DNA of 64,000 bases. It comes from Eublepharis macularius (Eukaryota > Chordata > Lepidosauria > Squamata > Eublepharidae). Below are positions 21,625 through 33,130 of the stretch, piece after piece (the stretch's first letter is position 1; each line of letters opens with the position of its first letter). The position numbers and the translations under genes were made by a program. Location of the stretch: NCBI RefSeq assembly GCF_028583425.1, contig NC_072798.1, forward strand, positions 11,100,501 through 11,164,500. Direction: 5' to 3'. A model generated the notes under the pieces. It did not search any database. It worked only from the letters and a program-made list of their open reading frames with translations, and was not told where the DNA came from.

Positions 21625-21695
21625 ATTGCAATCCTAAGCAGAGTTACTCCAATCTAAGCCCATTTAAATCAATCGGCTTAGATGGGGGTCACTCT
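21625..21695. repeat. 'GCAATCCTAAGCAGAG' palindrome, diverged
   Basis: 'GCAATCCTAAGCAGAGTTAC' and 'CGGCTTAGATGGGGGTCAC' are the two arms of the palindrome of 35752-35839. Confidence 0.65.
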
Positions 21696-22187
21696 GTTTA
21701 GAGGTCCCTCCCAACCCTATGATTCTGTGATTTTATATTCAGTGGTCCTTACTAAGGCTGCCAGTCTGACTCCTCTCCAGCCTTCATTCATCTGCCATGA
21801 GGACCACTCACAGGTCTGATCTCCCATCTCCATTTCTCACCAAGACTGGCCTAAAGCAACTGTCAAATACTGAGCTGCGGCAATGGCAGTAGCAATGGTG
21901 ACATGTGCATGGGGCCGTCTGCCAAACTGGCAGCAAGAGGGCAGGGGACAGGCCGTTCAGCTAGCAAACAGAGGGAGCCTGTTCAGCCATGGAGGAGGGG
22001 GCAATGCTACCACCACCATTACCATCACCAGCTCAGCAGGCAACGGTACCTCTTGCTTCTCACTGAAGGCCTATCATGTTCTCTTACATCTAGGGCAGCC
22101 AGGCCTCCTGCTATAGTAGAAGGCCTCCTCCTGGCAGCTTCCCTTGCCTGCAGAGAATTTTTTTTTAAAAAAGAGGACTTTGGCTAA

Positions 22188-22345
22188 GTCATGACATCAC
22201 TTACAGGAAGTGGCTTGGGGTAGCTCTTAGAATTTCTGGAAATGCTGTGATTTACCACAGAGTTTTTGGTGATTCCTAGAGCTACCCTACGCCACTTCCA
22301 GGTTTTCCCCAAAAGTGGCATCATCAAATTCATGATGTCACCCTC
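22188..22345. repeat. Foldback with GGAAGTGGC/GCCACTTCC arms
   Basis: 'GGAAGTGGCTTGGGGTAGC' (near 22207) and 'GCTACCCTACGCCACTTCC' (near 22281) are inverted, with 'TCTTAGAATT' against 'ATTCCTAGA' inside. Unclassified. Confidence 0.5.
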
Positions 22346-22611
22346 CCACACACTATTTCCTTGCCATCAGTCATCCTGCTGGTAGTGACGCTTGGACTGG
22401 TAACTTTACCTTCACCTCTTATTTCTACCTCTCAACAGGCCTCCATGACTCCTGCACTGCAGAGATGGGTCTGTGAAGGAAATGTGGCCTGGGGGTGGTG
22501 CTGAAGAGCATGACCTGGTACATCAGGCTGCCCAAAGGCTATGGAGTCTCGGCTCCTGCTGCCGCTCCACGGAACAATGGGAGAAAATGAGAGGGATGGC
22601 ATTGAGTTGAC

Positions 22612-22866
22612 AGCCAGTTTGGTGTAGTGGTTAAGAGCATGGGACTCTAATCTGGAGAAGTGGATTTGATTCTCCACTCCTCTGCTTGAAGCCAGCTGGG
22701 TGACCTTGGGTCAGTCATAGCTTCTCGGAGCTCTCTCCACCCCACCCACCTCACAGAGTGTTTATTGTTTTGGGGATAATAATGACGTACTTTGTAAACC
22801 GCTCAGAGTGGGTGTTAAGTCATCCTGAAGGGCGGCATATAAATTGAAAGTTGTTGTTGTTGTTAT
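22612..22866 (+). mobile_element. tRNA-derived SINE (GTT-tailed)
   Basis: Full-length copy from 'AGCCAGTTTGGTGTAGTGG' to 'CATATAAATTGAAAGTTG' plus a GTT tail. Confidence 0.85.
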
Positions 22867-23439
22867 GGGGGATATCACAACGTCACTTCTGGGTAAGCAC
22901 CAGTGAAATAACAGCATCATGTTACACTCTAGGCATTGCCTAAGTATCTATGGTAAAAACCACAGAGATTTGAGAACATTTTAGAGCATCACCAAATGTT
23001 TTGATGCCACGCCCTGGTACACACCTGGAAGTGACACCATGACATCACCCAGTGTCAGTTTCCTCTGCCTCCATTCCCCACCATCCTTGGCCAAGTAGCC
23101 TGTCAAGAGTTTGGCTCCCTGCTTGTGATGGCGAGCAGGCTGTGAACGGAACTCGTATTTGAGCACCCCTAGTCCTGATAGTCTAGACGTTTACAAGTTA
23201 TACACTTAGACTGAGTGCTTCCATCCTCATATGACAGCTGAGATGGTGAGTAAAGCACCATTTTTTGTTATATGAACTTAGCTGTGCAGAGTGTAACACC
23301 ATCCACACTTCCATCAAGGTGGCTGACAAAAGAAATGCTATGATTGTCCTCCTGAGCATGTCACATTGCACACGGAGGATGAGGGACAGTGCTCCAGCAT
23401 GTTTTCATACTGTTCTTGAGCCCTGCTGAAGAGTATCGT

Positions 23440-23727
23440 ATTTATTTATTTATTTCATATGTCTATTCCGCCCTTCCCGCGAGTGGGCTCGGGGCGGATA
23501 ACAACATATTAAAATACAATTTAAAAATTGTCTACATTAAAACAGCAGTGTATTAAAACACATTTAAAACAGGATGGTGGACAACCTTCACAGGGAGGGT
23601 TAAGATTTTATACACCCCTTTTTTCAGGTCGGCAGGCCCAGCGGAAGGATAGTAGGTCCTGTCAGGCCCTGATTTCAGCAGACAGAGCGTTCCACCAGGT
23701 GGGAGCCAGGACCAAAAATGCCAATAA
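23440..23727 (-). mobile_element. L2-like LINE 3' end
   Basis: The plus strand starts with a TTTATT run, then 'TATTCCGCCCTTCCCGCGAG' and 'GGGCTCGGGGCGGATAACA', the complement of the '...GAGCCCACTCACAGGG...AATAAATAAATAA' end seen on the plus strand at 26430-26490. 'GACAGAGCGTTCCACCAGG' and 'AGCCAGGACCAAAAATGCC' belong to the same LINE. A SINE is inserted just downstream. Confidence 0.65.
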
Positions 23728-23732
23728 GCCTT

Positions 23733-24005
23733 TGGTGCAGTGGTTAAGAGCATGGGACTGTAATCTGGAGAAGCAAGTTTGATTCCCCACTCCTCCACTT
23801 AAAGCCAGCTGGGTGACCTTGGGTCAGTCACAGCTCTCTCAGAGCTCTCTCAGCCCCAACCACCTCACAGGGTGATTGTCATGAGGATCACAATAACACA
23901 CTTTGTAAACTGCTCTGAGGGGGTGTTAAGTTGTCCTGAAGAGCGGTGTATAAATTGAATGTTGTTGTTGTTGTTTTTGTTGTTGTTATTGTTGTGATTA
24001 TTATT
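23733..24005 (+). mobile_element. tRNA-derived SINE (GTT-tailed)
   Basis: 'TTGGTGCAGTGGTTAAGAGC' to 'TGTATAAATTGAATGTTG' and a long impure GTT tail. Inserted in or beside the L2-like fragment. Confidence 0.85.
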
Positions 24006-24142
24006 AAGCTGAAGAAACTGTGCTGAGGGATGAGCAGAACGTAGAAGGACGGGCAGAACATGGATTGCATCAGGCGGGTTTAAGAGGAGCAAGCACAGAG
24101 GAATTATATGATTCAGGGGCATAGCCACAATCAAATCAGCCT

Positions 24143-24360
24143 CCCTGTGATGTAGTGGTTAGCGTGTCAGGCTAGGATCTGGGAAACCCGGGTTCAAATT
24201 CCTACACTGCTATGGAAGCTTACTGGTTAACATTGGGCCAGTTACACACTTTGAGCCTAACCTACCTCACAGGGTTGTTGTAAGGAGGAGAGGAGAACGA
24301 TGCAAGTTGCTTTGGATCTCTGCTGTGCAAAAAAAGCATGATATAAATATCTAAATATGC
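24143..24360 (+). mobile_element. tRNA-derived SINE, second family
   Basis: 'TGATGTAGTGGTTAGCGTGT', B box 'GGGTTCAAATTCC', 'CCTACCTCACAGGGTTGTTG' and 'GATATAAATAT'. It differs from the GTT-tailed family after the B box. A second copy, split by a 5S-derived SINE, is at 61303-61735. Confidence 0.8.
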
Positions 24361-25679
24361 AAATAATATCTGCTGCATTATGGGTGGAGACTGCCAGAAT
24401 CAACAGTTTGCCAACTTTCCAGACTCTAGCTTTGGTTAACTGATAAAATAGGATGGTATAAATCAGCCCAGTAAAACACCAACAGTTTGGCAACCTTACT
24501 TTGAATTCTTTGAAGCTCCCTTCGGGGACATAATCATTTCATAAATATTTTAAAATGTTCTGCTAGTCCATATGGCTGGTTCATTTATTCTTCTCCATAG
24601 GATCTTAACTAAAAGCAAACTTCCTAGTTGGAAGGTTGTAATAATCATAGTTGACAGACATTTTTAGAATGGTATGCAATGCTCATTTGCGATAGTGGTT
24701 TAATTAAACTTTTTTTTTTTGGTGCTTTGCATCTTCCCAAAAAACTCATCAAGTTAAACTGACATTCTCGTTCTATAGGACTTGATTGACAAGAAGGAAC
24801 AGATTGACTTGGCATGTTAGTCGAGCTCATTAATCTTCTTCAAGTACGTACTAGAGAAACGTAGAGTTGTCTCCACAAGCTGTTCCCAGAGCAGTGCTTC
24901 AACTATTTGGACTGCTGGCAGTCTAATGTCACAAGCAGACAAAGGGAGTCTAGTGCAGTCTCTCACTATTGGCTATTATTTTCATATTATGGTCTGTAGC
25001 AATTTCGGAGCCTTATCTAGAGGCTAGTGACCTACACTAAAGGCAGACATTTTTTGCTTTAGGTAGCCTTTGTTAAAAGATCGCTAGTATGGAGAGTTCT
25101 TTGTGCAGATCTTTTATAGGGCACTAAGCAAACCCTGAAGGTAGAGCTGGGATCGCTTAACAAATCTTAGCTCCCCAGGAGCCAAATATCAGAAGTACGG
25201 GGAGGACAAGTTCCCCAGTACCTTGGAGAGCTCCAGGCAAGTCAGAGGTTGTCCTGTCCATGCTCCCACCATTATCAGAATCCACAGCAGATACATAGAC
25301 AAAACCCGAAACATCCCCGCCCCCTATATATACACATCAAGAAAGGTGTGGAAGGAAATGTAGCTAACCATAACTTAAAGAACATTTGCAGCTAAAATCA
25401 TGAGCAGTTCAGAAGTCTCATTTGACAGAGAGAGAAAAAGCCTATTAAGTGGAAGTCTATCACACTAAGGAAGACAATCTAAGTGGTTAAAGTCTGGAGG
25501 CAAACAGGAGGGGGAGAAAGACAGCTGAAGAGACATATTATTCTGGCTGCTATCCAAGAAAGCATCTGAACTGAGAGTTTGGGAGAAGATGTATTGTGCT
25601 TAAAACCCCTCAGGTAAGAGAATGGCAGTGTTAAGAATCAGTGAAGGAGATATGACAAGCTATGTTTTAAAAAAGTTTG
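24361..25679. other. Repeat-poor stretch of 1.3 kb
   Basis: No gene, RNA or recognisable repeat. Only a poly(T) run near 24711. Confidence 0.4.
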
Positions 25680-25892
25680 ACTCTGCCCTAACCTGGATAG
25701 CCAGGCAAGCCTGATCTCATCAAATCTTAGAAGCTAAGCAGGGTTGGCCTTGGTTAGTAATTGGATGGGAGGCCTCTAAAGAAGACCAGGGTTGCAGAGG
25801 CAGGCAATGTCAAACCATTTCTGTTAGTCTCTTGTTATGAAAACCTCACCAGCCATAACTCAGCTGTGACTTGATAGCAATCACCACCACCA
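25680..25892 (+). mobile_element. 5S rRNA-derived SINE
   Basis: 'AAGCTAAGCAGGGTTGGCC' followed by 'TGGTTAGTAATTGGATGGGA' (25730-25770) matches the internal promoter region of 5S rRNA. The family body 'GCAGAGGCAGGCAATG' and 'GTTAGTCTCTTG' follows, ending 'CAGCTGTGACTTGATAGCA'. It is a retroposon, not a 5S gene, because the first 40 and last 20 nt of 5S are absent. Confidence 0.85.
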
Positions 25893-26490
25893 ATTTTGAC
25901 CTTGGGAGAAAGTTTCATCCAGGAATTGGGATTGCTCCTATTCTGGATGGGGTTGCACTCACCCCAAAAGAGCAGTTTTGTAGCTTGGGGGTGCTTCTGA
26001 AACCAGGCCTCCTGTTGGATCAACTGGTGACAGCCGTGACCAGGGTACCTTTCACCAGCTTTGGTATTTCCTAGGCAGGAAAGATCTTGCCACAATGGAG
26101 CATGTCCAGGTGGAACTCTCCTTCTATGGAGACCAGGGCCTAGCAGGAGTTGTTATCCTACAGCAGGTCTGTAAGACAGAGATGTTTGGCCAGGCATATG
26201 GTGCTTGGGGTGGGCAGGTCATGGAACCAGCCTCCTGCCATGGGGTAGGCTCACCCCCCCCCCATTCTGCTAATATCTATCCATTGGCTGCCTGATCCAT
26301 GGATTGTCATTAATGTTGAGTCTTGTAGTATGTGAGCCGCTGCCTTTTAGAAACTGTATTCTTGATTTTACTGATGTCTTGTCTGGTTTTAAATTAATAT
26401 GTTGTGTTATATTACATATGTTGTGCTCCACTCTGAGCCCACTCACAGGGATAGTGGATTAGAAATGCAATAAATAAATAAATAAAACAT
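25893..26490 (+). pseudogene. L2-like LINE fragment, ORF2 C-terminal part and 3' end
   Basis: The plus-strand frame reads PILDGVALTPKEQFCSLGVL, a segment typical of the reverse-transcriptase C-terminal region in CR1/L2-clade LINEs. It is broken by stops about 150 bp later. The 3' end is 'CCACTCTGAGCCCACTCAC' with an AATAAATAAA tail at 26469-26486. 5' truncated and inactive. CR1 versus L2 is not settled. Confidence 0.7.
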
Positions 26491-26587
26491 CTTGATTAGA
26501 TTATCACAACATGCTCTATGTAGGGCTGGGTGATTCATCTGTCTCCCTGCGTTGCTATCTTTCTCCAACTGGTAAAGACATTTTGCT

Positions 26588-26678
26588 TTGGTTGTTGTGG
26601 GTTTTCCGGGCTGTATTGCCGTGGTCTTGGCATTGTAGTTCCTGACGTTTCGCCAGCAGCTGTGGCTGGCATCTTCAG
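26588..26678. repeat. Interspersed repeat fragment (GTTGTGGGTTTTCCGGG)
   Basis: 'GTTGTGGGTTTTCCGGGCTG' and 'CTGACGTTTCGCCAGCAGC' match a repeat I recall as abundant in squamate genomes; its class is not certain. It ends abruptly at the hAT-like element starting at 26679. Confidence 0.5.
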
Positions 26679-27660
26679 TAGGGGTGTGCAAAGGCACCCC
26701 GGTTCGTGTTTCCCGAATCTGGCAAACCCGAATTGAGAAGCCGATTCGGGTGTAGCAGAAACCCGAATCGCCCAGCCGATTCGGGTATGCTGATTCGGGT
26801 TGATTCGGGTTGATTCGGGTTGATTTGGGTTAGCTTTTTCAATGGGAAAAAGCCTCCCCAGGCTTCTCTGAAGCCTGGGGGAGGCATTTTCCCACTGAAT
26901 CAACCCAAAATTGGTGGGGTCCTTCCTCTTACTCCCCTCTAACAACCCCCCAAGTTTCAGACCGATCGGACTTTGGGGGGCCATGTTATGGCCCCCGAAA
27001 CCAGGTCCCCCTATCTTCGCCTTAAAAAAGGGCATAGCTTTAGGTTGCTGATGCTGATCTTCATTCATTTTTTCCTATGGGGAAAAAATGAAGAGGCAGG
27101 CTTCCTTTGCCTGGGGTGGCATTTCGCATGCAAAATGCCCCCTACCCTCAGGGGCCCTTCTCCCACCATTCCTCCCACCCCCCACCAAGGCTCAGCCTGC
27201 TCCCACTTGGGGGGGCCATTTCATGGCCTCCCCAAGTAGGTACTCTCAGCCCCCAAAGTCCACCCCTTACAACCCCACACAAACCCAATTCCCCCCCAGC
27301 TGCCACACACAGACCCAAATCCCCACATTAGCCCCTCACAGACCCAAATCCACCCCCAGCAGCCCCACACCCATAACCCCAGGAACAGACTGGCAAAGGC
27401 CAGCCCTCTCCCTTTGTTCCCTATGCTGGGAACTTCTAAACTCTCTTTCCCTGGGCAATTCTGCACAGCCCATCGGTGCCACAATGGTGGGCACACTTCT
27501 GAGTGCCAGCTGGTCCCTGTGAAAGAGCACCTGAACCACAGACCCTCCCTCAAATTCCCCCACCACCTACAGAGATGGCTGGCCAGCCAGCCCCATTGTT
27601 CCCTATGATGGGAACCAACTGCACAACAAAGAATAAAACACGAACAACACAAAATAAAGT
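26679..27660. mobile_element. G+C-rich hAT-like element (TAGGGGTGTGCAAAG), right end not found
   Basis: 'TAGGGGTGTGCAAAGGCACC' follows ATCTTCAG, which fits a hAT target nTnnnnAn. The interior has four 10-bp 'TTGATTCGGG'-like repeats (26790-26835), a hairpin at 26849-26885, and a long C-rich tract (27240-27375). The extent is approximate. The several overlapping frames on both strands are composition artefacts. Confidence 0.45.
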
Positions 27661-27969
27661 TTTTAAAAAATTATTTTCTCCCTTTCAAAGTACAAGTAGG
27701 CAAAGCATTATGACACATTACACCAGCAGTCCCCCCCCCAAGAAAAATAACACAACTCTCACTTAACATCAGAGAATCACAAAAGCACAATTCCTGTCAA
27801 AAACACTTTATTTCTTGAACAGCTCTCACTCCATCCCTCCACCTCCCTACATCAACTTTCTCCCCACTAAGTCTCTCTTTATTAATTTTTGTTTTTTTTA
27901 AATGCCTTGTTGTATGAAGTTGTTAGGCAACTCCGTAATGTCAACTGTGATCTCATAAGATTTCAAAAC

Positions 27970-28060
27970 AGAAAAGAGTCCAGTAGCACCTTTAAGACTA
28001 ACCAGCCTTATTGTAGCATAAGCTTTTGAGAACCACAACTCTCTTCATCAGATGCATAAG
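27970..28060 (+). repeat. Half copy of the TAGTAGCACC palindromic repeat
   Basis: 'AGAGTCCAGTAGCACCTTTA', 'GCATAAGCTTTTGAGAACC' and 'CTCTCTTCATCAGATGC' form one arm of the family at 48941-49158. Confidence 0.7.
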
Positions 28061-29229
28061 ATTTCAGTCAGTCATTTCTTTAAAGATGTAATAGGTTTGC
28101 AGGCACACAGAGTGTTTCTCCATTATGGGAGGTTTTAAACCCACCTCATTTATTTATGTATTTATTTTTACATTTCTGATTCCCTCAGGTTTGTAGAAAC
28201 AACTTCCCTTTCTGTACCAGGCTCCTCTGAACAGATTTTTCAATCTATACTCTGAAGTCAAGTTCACAAGCAGACGTTTTGTTATATTGCATCAATACAT
28301 GATGAATAAAGTACTTTTTAAAAATGAGCTATGTTCTGGAAGCTGCACAATGGTATGTATCCCATCTTTCCACTGAGGAAAGTTTGAAACTTTGCTATGG
28401 ACTAAGGACTTGTGGCTTTTCTACTTTCATTGGCCAAAGAACTCTTTCCGGTTGAGGAAGTCTCCTTAAATGGGAGAAACTTCCTCCATCCAAAGGCTGG
28501 ATACATATGCACACACAATATAAATGATCCTGCAAAATCAATAACAAAACACAGAGAACAGCAACCCGGCTTGCTCCCAGATGCCTCTATGTGCCCCACC
28601 TAGCTTAAAGTACTGGCTATGGACATTCACAAGAGCTCACAAAGAGGTTCTGGTAATGCCAAATAATTCCTGCAGCAACTAATTACATAGAACACTGTGT
28701 ATAAATTATTTGGATGAATTGAGACTTTAGTTTTAAAATATTTTTTGGTGTGGAAGGGAATGGTATCTCTTCATGGGAATCTACTAACTTGTTCCATTGA
28801 TTCTCATTAGGGATAACTGAATTGACAGTATTAGCAAAGGATTGATTTAATTAAGTCCAGGATGAGTCATTCTTTATTCCCATCTTTTAAACTCTGTCTT
28901 GTCACTTAATTGTTGGACTTACCTGCCTGTGGGTGAGCCAGCGATAAAATCAAGCAATGAACCAAATGTTTGTGATGCTAATGGACCGTGTCCCATCACT
29001 GAGCCGGAACAAATGTCCAGTTAACTGACACCTTCCTCAAGAACAAAAAAAAATCTTAAACTTTCCATACCATAGATAAAGGCTCTTTATTGCTTTCTTG
29101 TCATTATTCCATCTGGACATGTGGCTTGCTTGGGAGATGAATTGCAGGATAGCAATTTGGATTGGATCAGAGCAGAACAGCAAAGGAGGGATGCATTCCC
29201 TCTCCCTGAGGAAATCCCCTTCCTTATTT
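28061..29229. other. Repeat-poor stretch, possible conserved non-coding block
   Basis: No gene recognised. 28600-29030 is repeat-free, AT-rich and rich in homeodomain/HMG-like words ('GATTTAATTAAG', 'CTTAATTGTTGG'). Function unknown. Confidence 0.35.
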
Positions 29230-29235
29230 ATCTTC

Positions 29236-30110
29236 AGTTATGTGCCATCAAGTTGCCTATGGCGACCTTATGAATGACAGACCTCCAAAACGTTCTATCA
29301 TTAACAGACCTGCTCAGATCCTGCAAACTGGAGGACGTGGCTTCTTTTATTGAATCAAACCATCTTGTTTTTGGTCTTCCTCTTTTCCTACTGCCTTCCA
29401 CTTTTCCTAGCATAATTGACGTTTCCAAAGAATCTTGTCTTCTCAGAATGAGACCAAAGTACGATATTCTCAGTTTTGTCATTTTAGCTTCTAGGGAGAA
29501 TTCAGCCTTGATTTGATCGAGTACCCACTTATTTGTCTTTTTGGCTGTCCACGGTATCCACAAAACTCTCCTCCAGTGCCACATTTCAAATGAATCAGTT
29601 TTCTGTCAGCTTTCTTCACCATCCAACTTTCACATCCATACATAGTAATAGGGAATACCATAGTTTGGATTATCTTGATCTTGGTCCCCAGAGAGACATC
29701 TTTATCTTTAAGGGTCTTCTCTAGCTCCCTCACAGCTGCTCTTCCAAGTCTCAATCTTCTTCTCATTTCTTCATTGCAGTTGATGATTGAGCCAAGAAAT
29801 AGAAAATCTTGAACAATTTCAATTGCCTCATTGTCAACTTTAAAATTCTATAATTCCTTAGTAGTCATTACTTTTGTTTTCTTGATGTTCAGTTGTAATC
29901 CTGCACTGGCACTTTCTCCTTTAACCTTCAACAGTAATCGTTTCACATCTTCACCATTTTCTGCCAGTAACGTAGAGTCATCTGCATATCTCAGATTGTT
30001 AATGATCCTTCCACCAGTTTTCACTCCACTTTCTTCAAGATCTATTCCAGCCTCCCTTATGATATACTCTGCATAGAGGTTGAACAGGTAGGGAGATAAT
30101 ATGCATCCTT
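29236..30110 (-). pseudogene. BovB (RTE) LINE fragment, reverse transcriptase and C-terminal domain
   Basis: On the minus strand the catalytic motif YADD (codons at 29977-29988) lies in context NLRYADDSTLLAENGEDVKR. Downstream come RRLRLGRAAVRELEKTLKD, MYGCESWMVKKADRK and RPKTRWFDSIKEA, the order of BovB RT and its C-terminal region. It is broken by an in-frame stop near 29848 and a one-base deletion near 29594-29602. 5' truncated at about 30110, where similarity to RT stops. The 3' end reads 'GTGCCATCAAGTTGCC' on the plus strand at 29242. BovB copies DNA by target-primed reverse transcription; this copy cannot. Confidence 0.9.
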
Positions 30111-30217
30111 GTGAACACCAAATTGTTTAGATGAGTGCATGTAGGTTTTTGAAGGACATTATCTATAGATGGTTCCTCTAGTCATTTGTGAATTGCTGGT
30201 GGACTTGCTGAAAATGT

Positions 30218-30367
30218 GGCTGCTTCCACACATGTTGGATAATTCACTTTCAATACTATTTAGTGAACATTTGGAATGGCTTTTCCATGTGTGGAACAAA
30301 AATTCCACTTCCAAAGGATTGCTAAAGTGTATTGAAAGTGGATTATCCATCGTGTGTGGAAGCAGCC
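30218..30367. mobile_element. 150-bp palindromic MITE (TCCACACATGTTGGATAAT)
   Basis: 'GGCTGCTTCCACACATG' pairs with 'CGTGTGTGGAAGCAGCC', and 'CACTTTCAATAC' with 'GTATTGAAAGTG'. Exactly the length of the copy at 37025-37174 and nearly that of 38171-38319. Confidence 0.8.
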
Positions 30368-30429
30368 TATGTCAGGATACTAGCCAAGATGCCTTAAGAG
30401 AACATTCTCAGCAAACCTTTGAATACTAG

Positions 30430-30597
30430 GAGGTAATAACTGGGGTTGCCTTAGCCTCTGAGTCCTTCTCATTGGCCCTCCATGGATCCACTGTATAAAG
30501 CAAGTCGATCCTTTCAAATGGAGACACCAGGGATTGAACTTGGAACCTTCTGCATGCCAAGCAGACGCTCTACCTCTAAGCTATGCCTCCCAACACA
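30430..30597 (-). mobile_element. tRNA-Ala-like SINE fragment
   Basis: 'GGGATTGAACTTGGAACC', 'CTTCTGCATGCCAAGCAG' and 'CTCTACCTCTAAGCTATGC' are the complement of a tRNA-Ala-like head with A and B boxes. 3' part reduced. Confidence 0.75.
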
Positions 30598-30599
30598 AT

Positions 30600-31084
30600 T
30601 CCACATGGTCAGTGTGACGGTCTAACTATCTAACTACTGGCAAAATATAGCTGGGTCTATTTGGCTCAGCATCAAATTATTTAGATGCCTGGAGAACCCT
30701 GGGTTTCTGCAAAATGGTGTATGGGAGAAAATGAAGCCGATCCAAACAGAGCAGCAGCCATTCATGTTGCTGAAGTCTACATAGAGGAACAGCAAATAGT
30801 AGGGTTTTTTTTTAAGGATTCATTTATGGCTAATTTGTATGATATGTGAGTGATGTAATTGTCTATTTAAACAATGACTTGCTAAGCAAGGCAGTGTTGC
30901 ATCAAGGGTGGTGGTTAGAATTCCATTCTAGACAGCTAAGTTGCGAATACACATGGATAAAAAGCTGGTTCTGCTCCATTGTACTGACAAGGAGGAACAG
31001 TTGAAGCAACCTGATGAATGGTCACAAAGAGGTCAGTGGCCAAAAGGTGAACTGATGGATGTTTGAGCACCCTTATCAAAAAGA
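30600..31084. other. Repeat-poor stretch
   Basis: No gene or recognised repeat. Confidence 0.35.
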
Positions 31085-31310
31085 TTACCCTGACATGGAT
31101 AATTTCAGGCAAGCCCTATCTCATCAGATTTTAGAAGCTAAGCAGGGTCACCCTTGGTTAGTAATTGTATGGGAGAGCTAAACCAAAGACCAGGGTTGCA
31201 GAGGCAGGCAATGGCAAACCACCTCTGTTAGTCTTTTGCCATGAAAACCCCACCAGGGGTCTCCAGAAGTCAGCAATGACTTGATGGCACTTTCCTCCAC
31301 CACCAAGTGG
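31085..31310 (+). mobile_element. 5S rRNA-derived SINE
   Basis: 'AGAAGCTAAGCAGGGTCACC' and 'TTGGTTAGTAATTGTATGGG' (5S boxes A and C region), then 'GCAGAGGCAGGCAATGGC' and 'CAGCAATGACTTGATGGCAC'. Confidence 0.85.
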
Positions 31311-31380
31311 ATTATTTTCCATTGTTTAGGCCAGAAAGATGGAAGGAAAGGCACTGTTAATGACACATTGCAGGCTTCCA

Positions 31381-31633
31381 GCTTGGTGTAGTGGTTAAGA
31401 GTGCAGGACTCTAATCTGGAGAACCGGGTTTGATTCCTCACTCCTCCACTTGAAGCCAGCTGTGTGACCTTGGGTCAGTCACAGTTCTCTGGAGCTCTCT
31501 CAGCCCCACCCACCTCACGGGGTGTTTTGTTGTGGGGATAATAATGACATACTTTGTAAACCGCTCTGAGTGGGTGTTAAGTCATCCTGAAGGGTGGTAT
31601 ATAAATTAAATGTTGTTGTTGTTGTTGTTGTTC
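31381..31633 (+). mobile_element. tRNA-derived SINE (GTT-tailed)
   Basis: 'GCTTGGTGTAGTGGTTAAGA' to 'GTATATAAATTAAATGTTG' with seven GTT units. Confidence 0.85.
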
Positions 31634-32029
31634 CATCAACTTGTTGTGGAGTGCTCGTTTAGGACTGGATTGATTTTTGGCATTGTCATCGTGCCAAGTA
31701 ATATACCTTCATTCCACAACCTCTTCAGAAGGTTGCTCTATTTACATGAAGAAGAGTCTTAAAGTCCATTATGAATGACCCACAAAAATCAATTCAACCT
31801 TCAGGTTTTATTTCTTCTTAGAAAAAGAAACAGACAACAAAAAATGGAAGCTTTAAAATTCAGCATGTTCAATTAATTACTGCCTTGTGAATTAGAGGCT
31901 ATTAAGATTGCAATCTTTACATTGATTTGAATCATACTAGCCTAAAAGGTTTCTTGGCAACAGGCTAATATTTTTAAAATGGCCAAGGGGATGGAAAACA
32001 ACGATGACTTCCAGGGATGTTCCAGACTC

Positions 32030-32560
32030 ATAGGCATAGTGTGTGGGGGGCGGGGCCAGGGGGGCAGACACTCCAGGTGCAAAATTTTGGAGGGGCGCCT
32101 GGTCCACCCTCCCCCCAGGAGCACCCGTTGCCACTGCCGCCTGCCCGCTCCTTCACCAGCACTGCCGGGTGTCCCGACAGGCGAGGAAGGCGATGGGGAA
32201 GTGAGCAGGGAAATGGGCTGCCTTGCTACTCGCCTTCCTGCCTCTTTGCCGGCACTGCCTGGTTCCCCAGCAAAGCAGTGGGGAGGCGAGCAGGGAAGCA
32301 GGCTGCCTCCGCACTTACCTTCCCACCCCTTCACTGGTGCTGCCAGGCGCCTCAACAAGCGGGGAAGCGGGAAGGCAAACGGGAAAGTGGGCAGCCTTGC
32401 CACTTGCCTTCCCGCCCGTTCGCTGACACTGCCAGATGCCCCGGTGGCAGAGAAGGTGGTGGGGAGGCAAGTGGGAAGGCCCATGTGAGGGGAGGTGCCT
32501 GTGCGATGATGTCCCTGAAGTGACATCATCACGCAGGGCTGGAGTGTGTGTGCGCACAGA
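32030..32560. repeat. G+C-rich minisatellite, about 87-bp units
   Basis: 'GGCTGCC/GGCAGCC' blocks recur at 32216, 32301 and 32390, with a degenerate unit before. Each unit contains 'CTTGCCTTCCCGCC'-like and 'GGGGAGGCGAGCAGGG'-like halves. Long open frames on both strands (up to 196 codons) arise from this composition; they are proline/serine/arginine-rich and have no domain. Confidence 0.65.
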
Positions 32561-32699
32561 GGAGGAGGAAAACCGCCTCCTGCCCCAGGCAGCTGTAGAC
32601 CACCACGCTAAGCCACTGTCCAGACCATCTAGATCTTTGGCAGAAATAGCATTTCTAGGTTCAGGAAGTTCAAAGGCGGCCTTTTAACTTTAGCAAAGA

Positions 32700-33130
32700 C
32701 ATGAACTAGGAGGGGTATGATAGATGACCCTCCCTATGCTGAAGCTGGGTGGATGTGGAGGTCCTTCTCAGTGGTGGCACCTATATTATGTAGCTCCCTC
32801 TAAAGGGAGGCCTGCCTAGTGCCAAGTAACTGCTATTCAAGCAACTGCCTCTGAATATGGATGTTCCATTTATCTGTCATTGCTCATAACCATTAATAGA
32901 GCTATCCTTGATGCATGTGTCTAAAACCCTTCAAAAGCTAACAGAACTAGTTTTTAAAAAAAAAGCTAACAGAACTAGTGTTCACCGGTACATCCTGTGG
33001 CAGTGAATTCCACCGGTGAATTACGCTTTGAGTGAAGAAGGACTTCCTTTTGTCTGTCCTAAATGTATTGACCGTCCACTACATTCCATGGTCCCACTTT
33101 CTCCAGTCCCACTTTCTCCAGACCACACAT
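32700..33130 (-). mobile_element. CR1/L2-type LINE fragments
   Basis: 32900-33130 reads 'CATCCTGTGGCAGTGAATTC' and 'AAGGACTTCCTTTTGTCTG', antisense of a CR1 segment. A 16-bp phrase 'AAGCTAACAGAACTAG' is duplicated around a poly(A) run (32935-32979). 32745-32820 carries 'GAGGTCCTTCTCAGTGGTGG', an L2-like sense phrase, so at least two insertions are merged here. Confidence 0.55.

Noticed and set aside
25711..25770. Possible 5S rRNA gene
   Set aside because: Only the internal promoter region resembles 5S. Ends are missing, and the sequence continues into a SINE body repeated at nine other sites in the window.
27088..27652. Overlapping frames of 144 and 143 codons on opposite strands
   Set aside because: A C-rich low-complexity tract inside a hAT-like element. 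No domain, and the symmetry of open frames is due to composition.
31942..32532. Open frames of 168-196 codons on both strands
   Set aside because: They lie in a G+C-rich 87-bp minisatellite. Overlapping frames are open on both strands and the products are low-complexity Pro/Ser/Arg with no domain.
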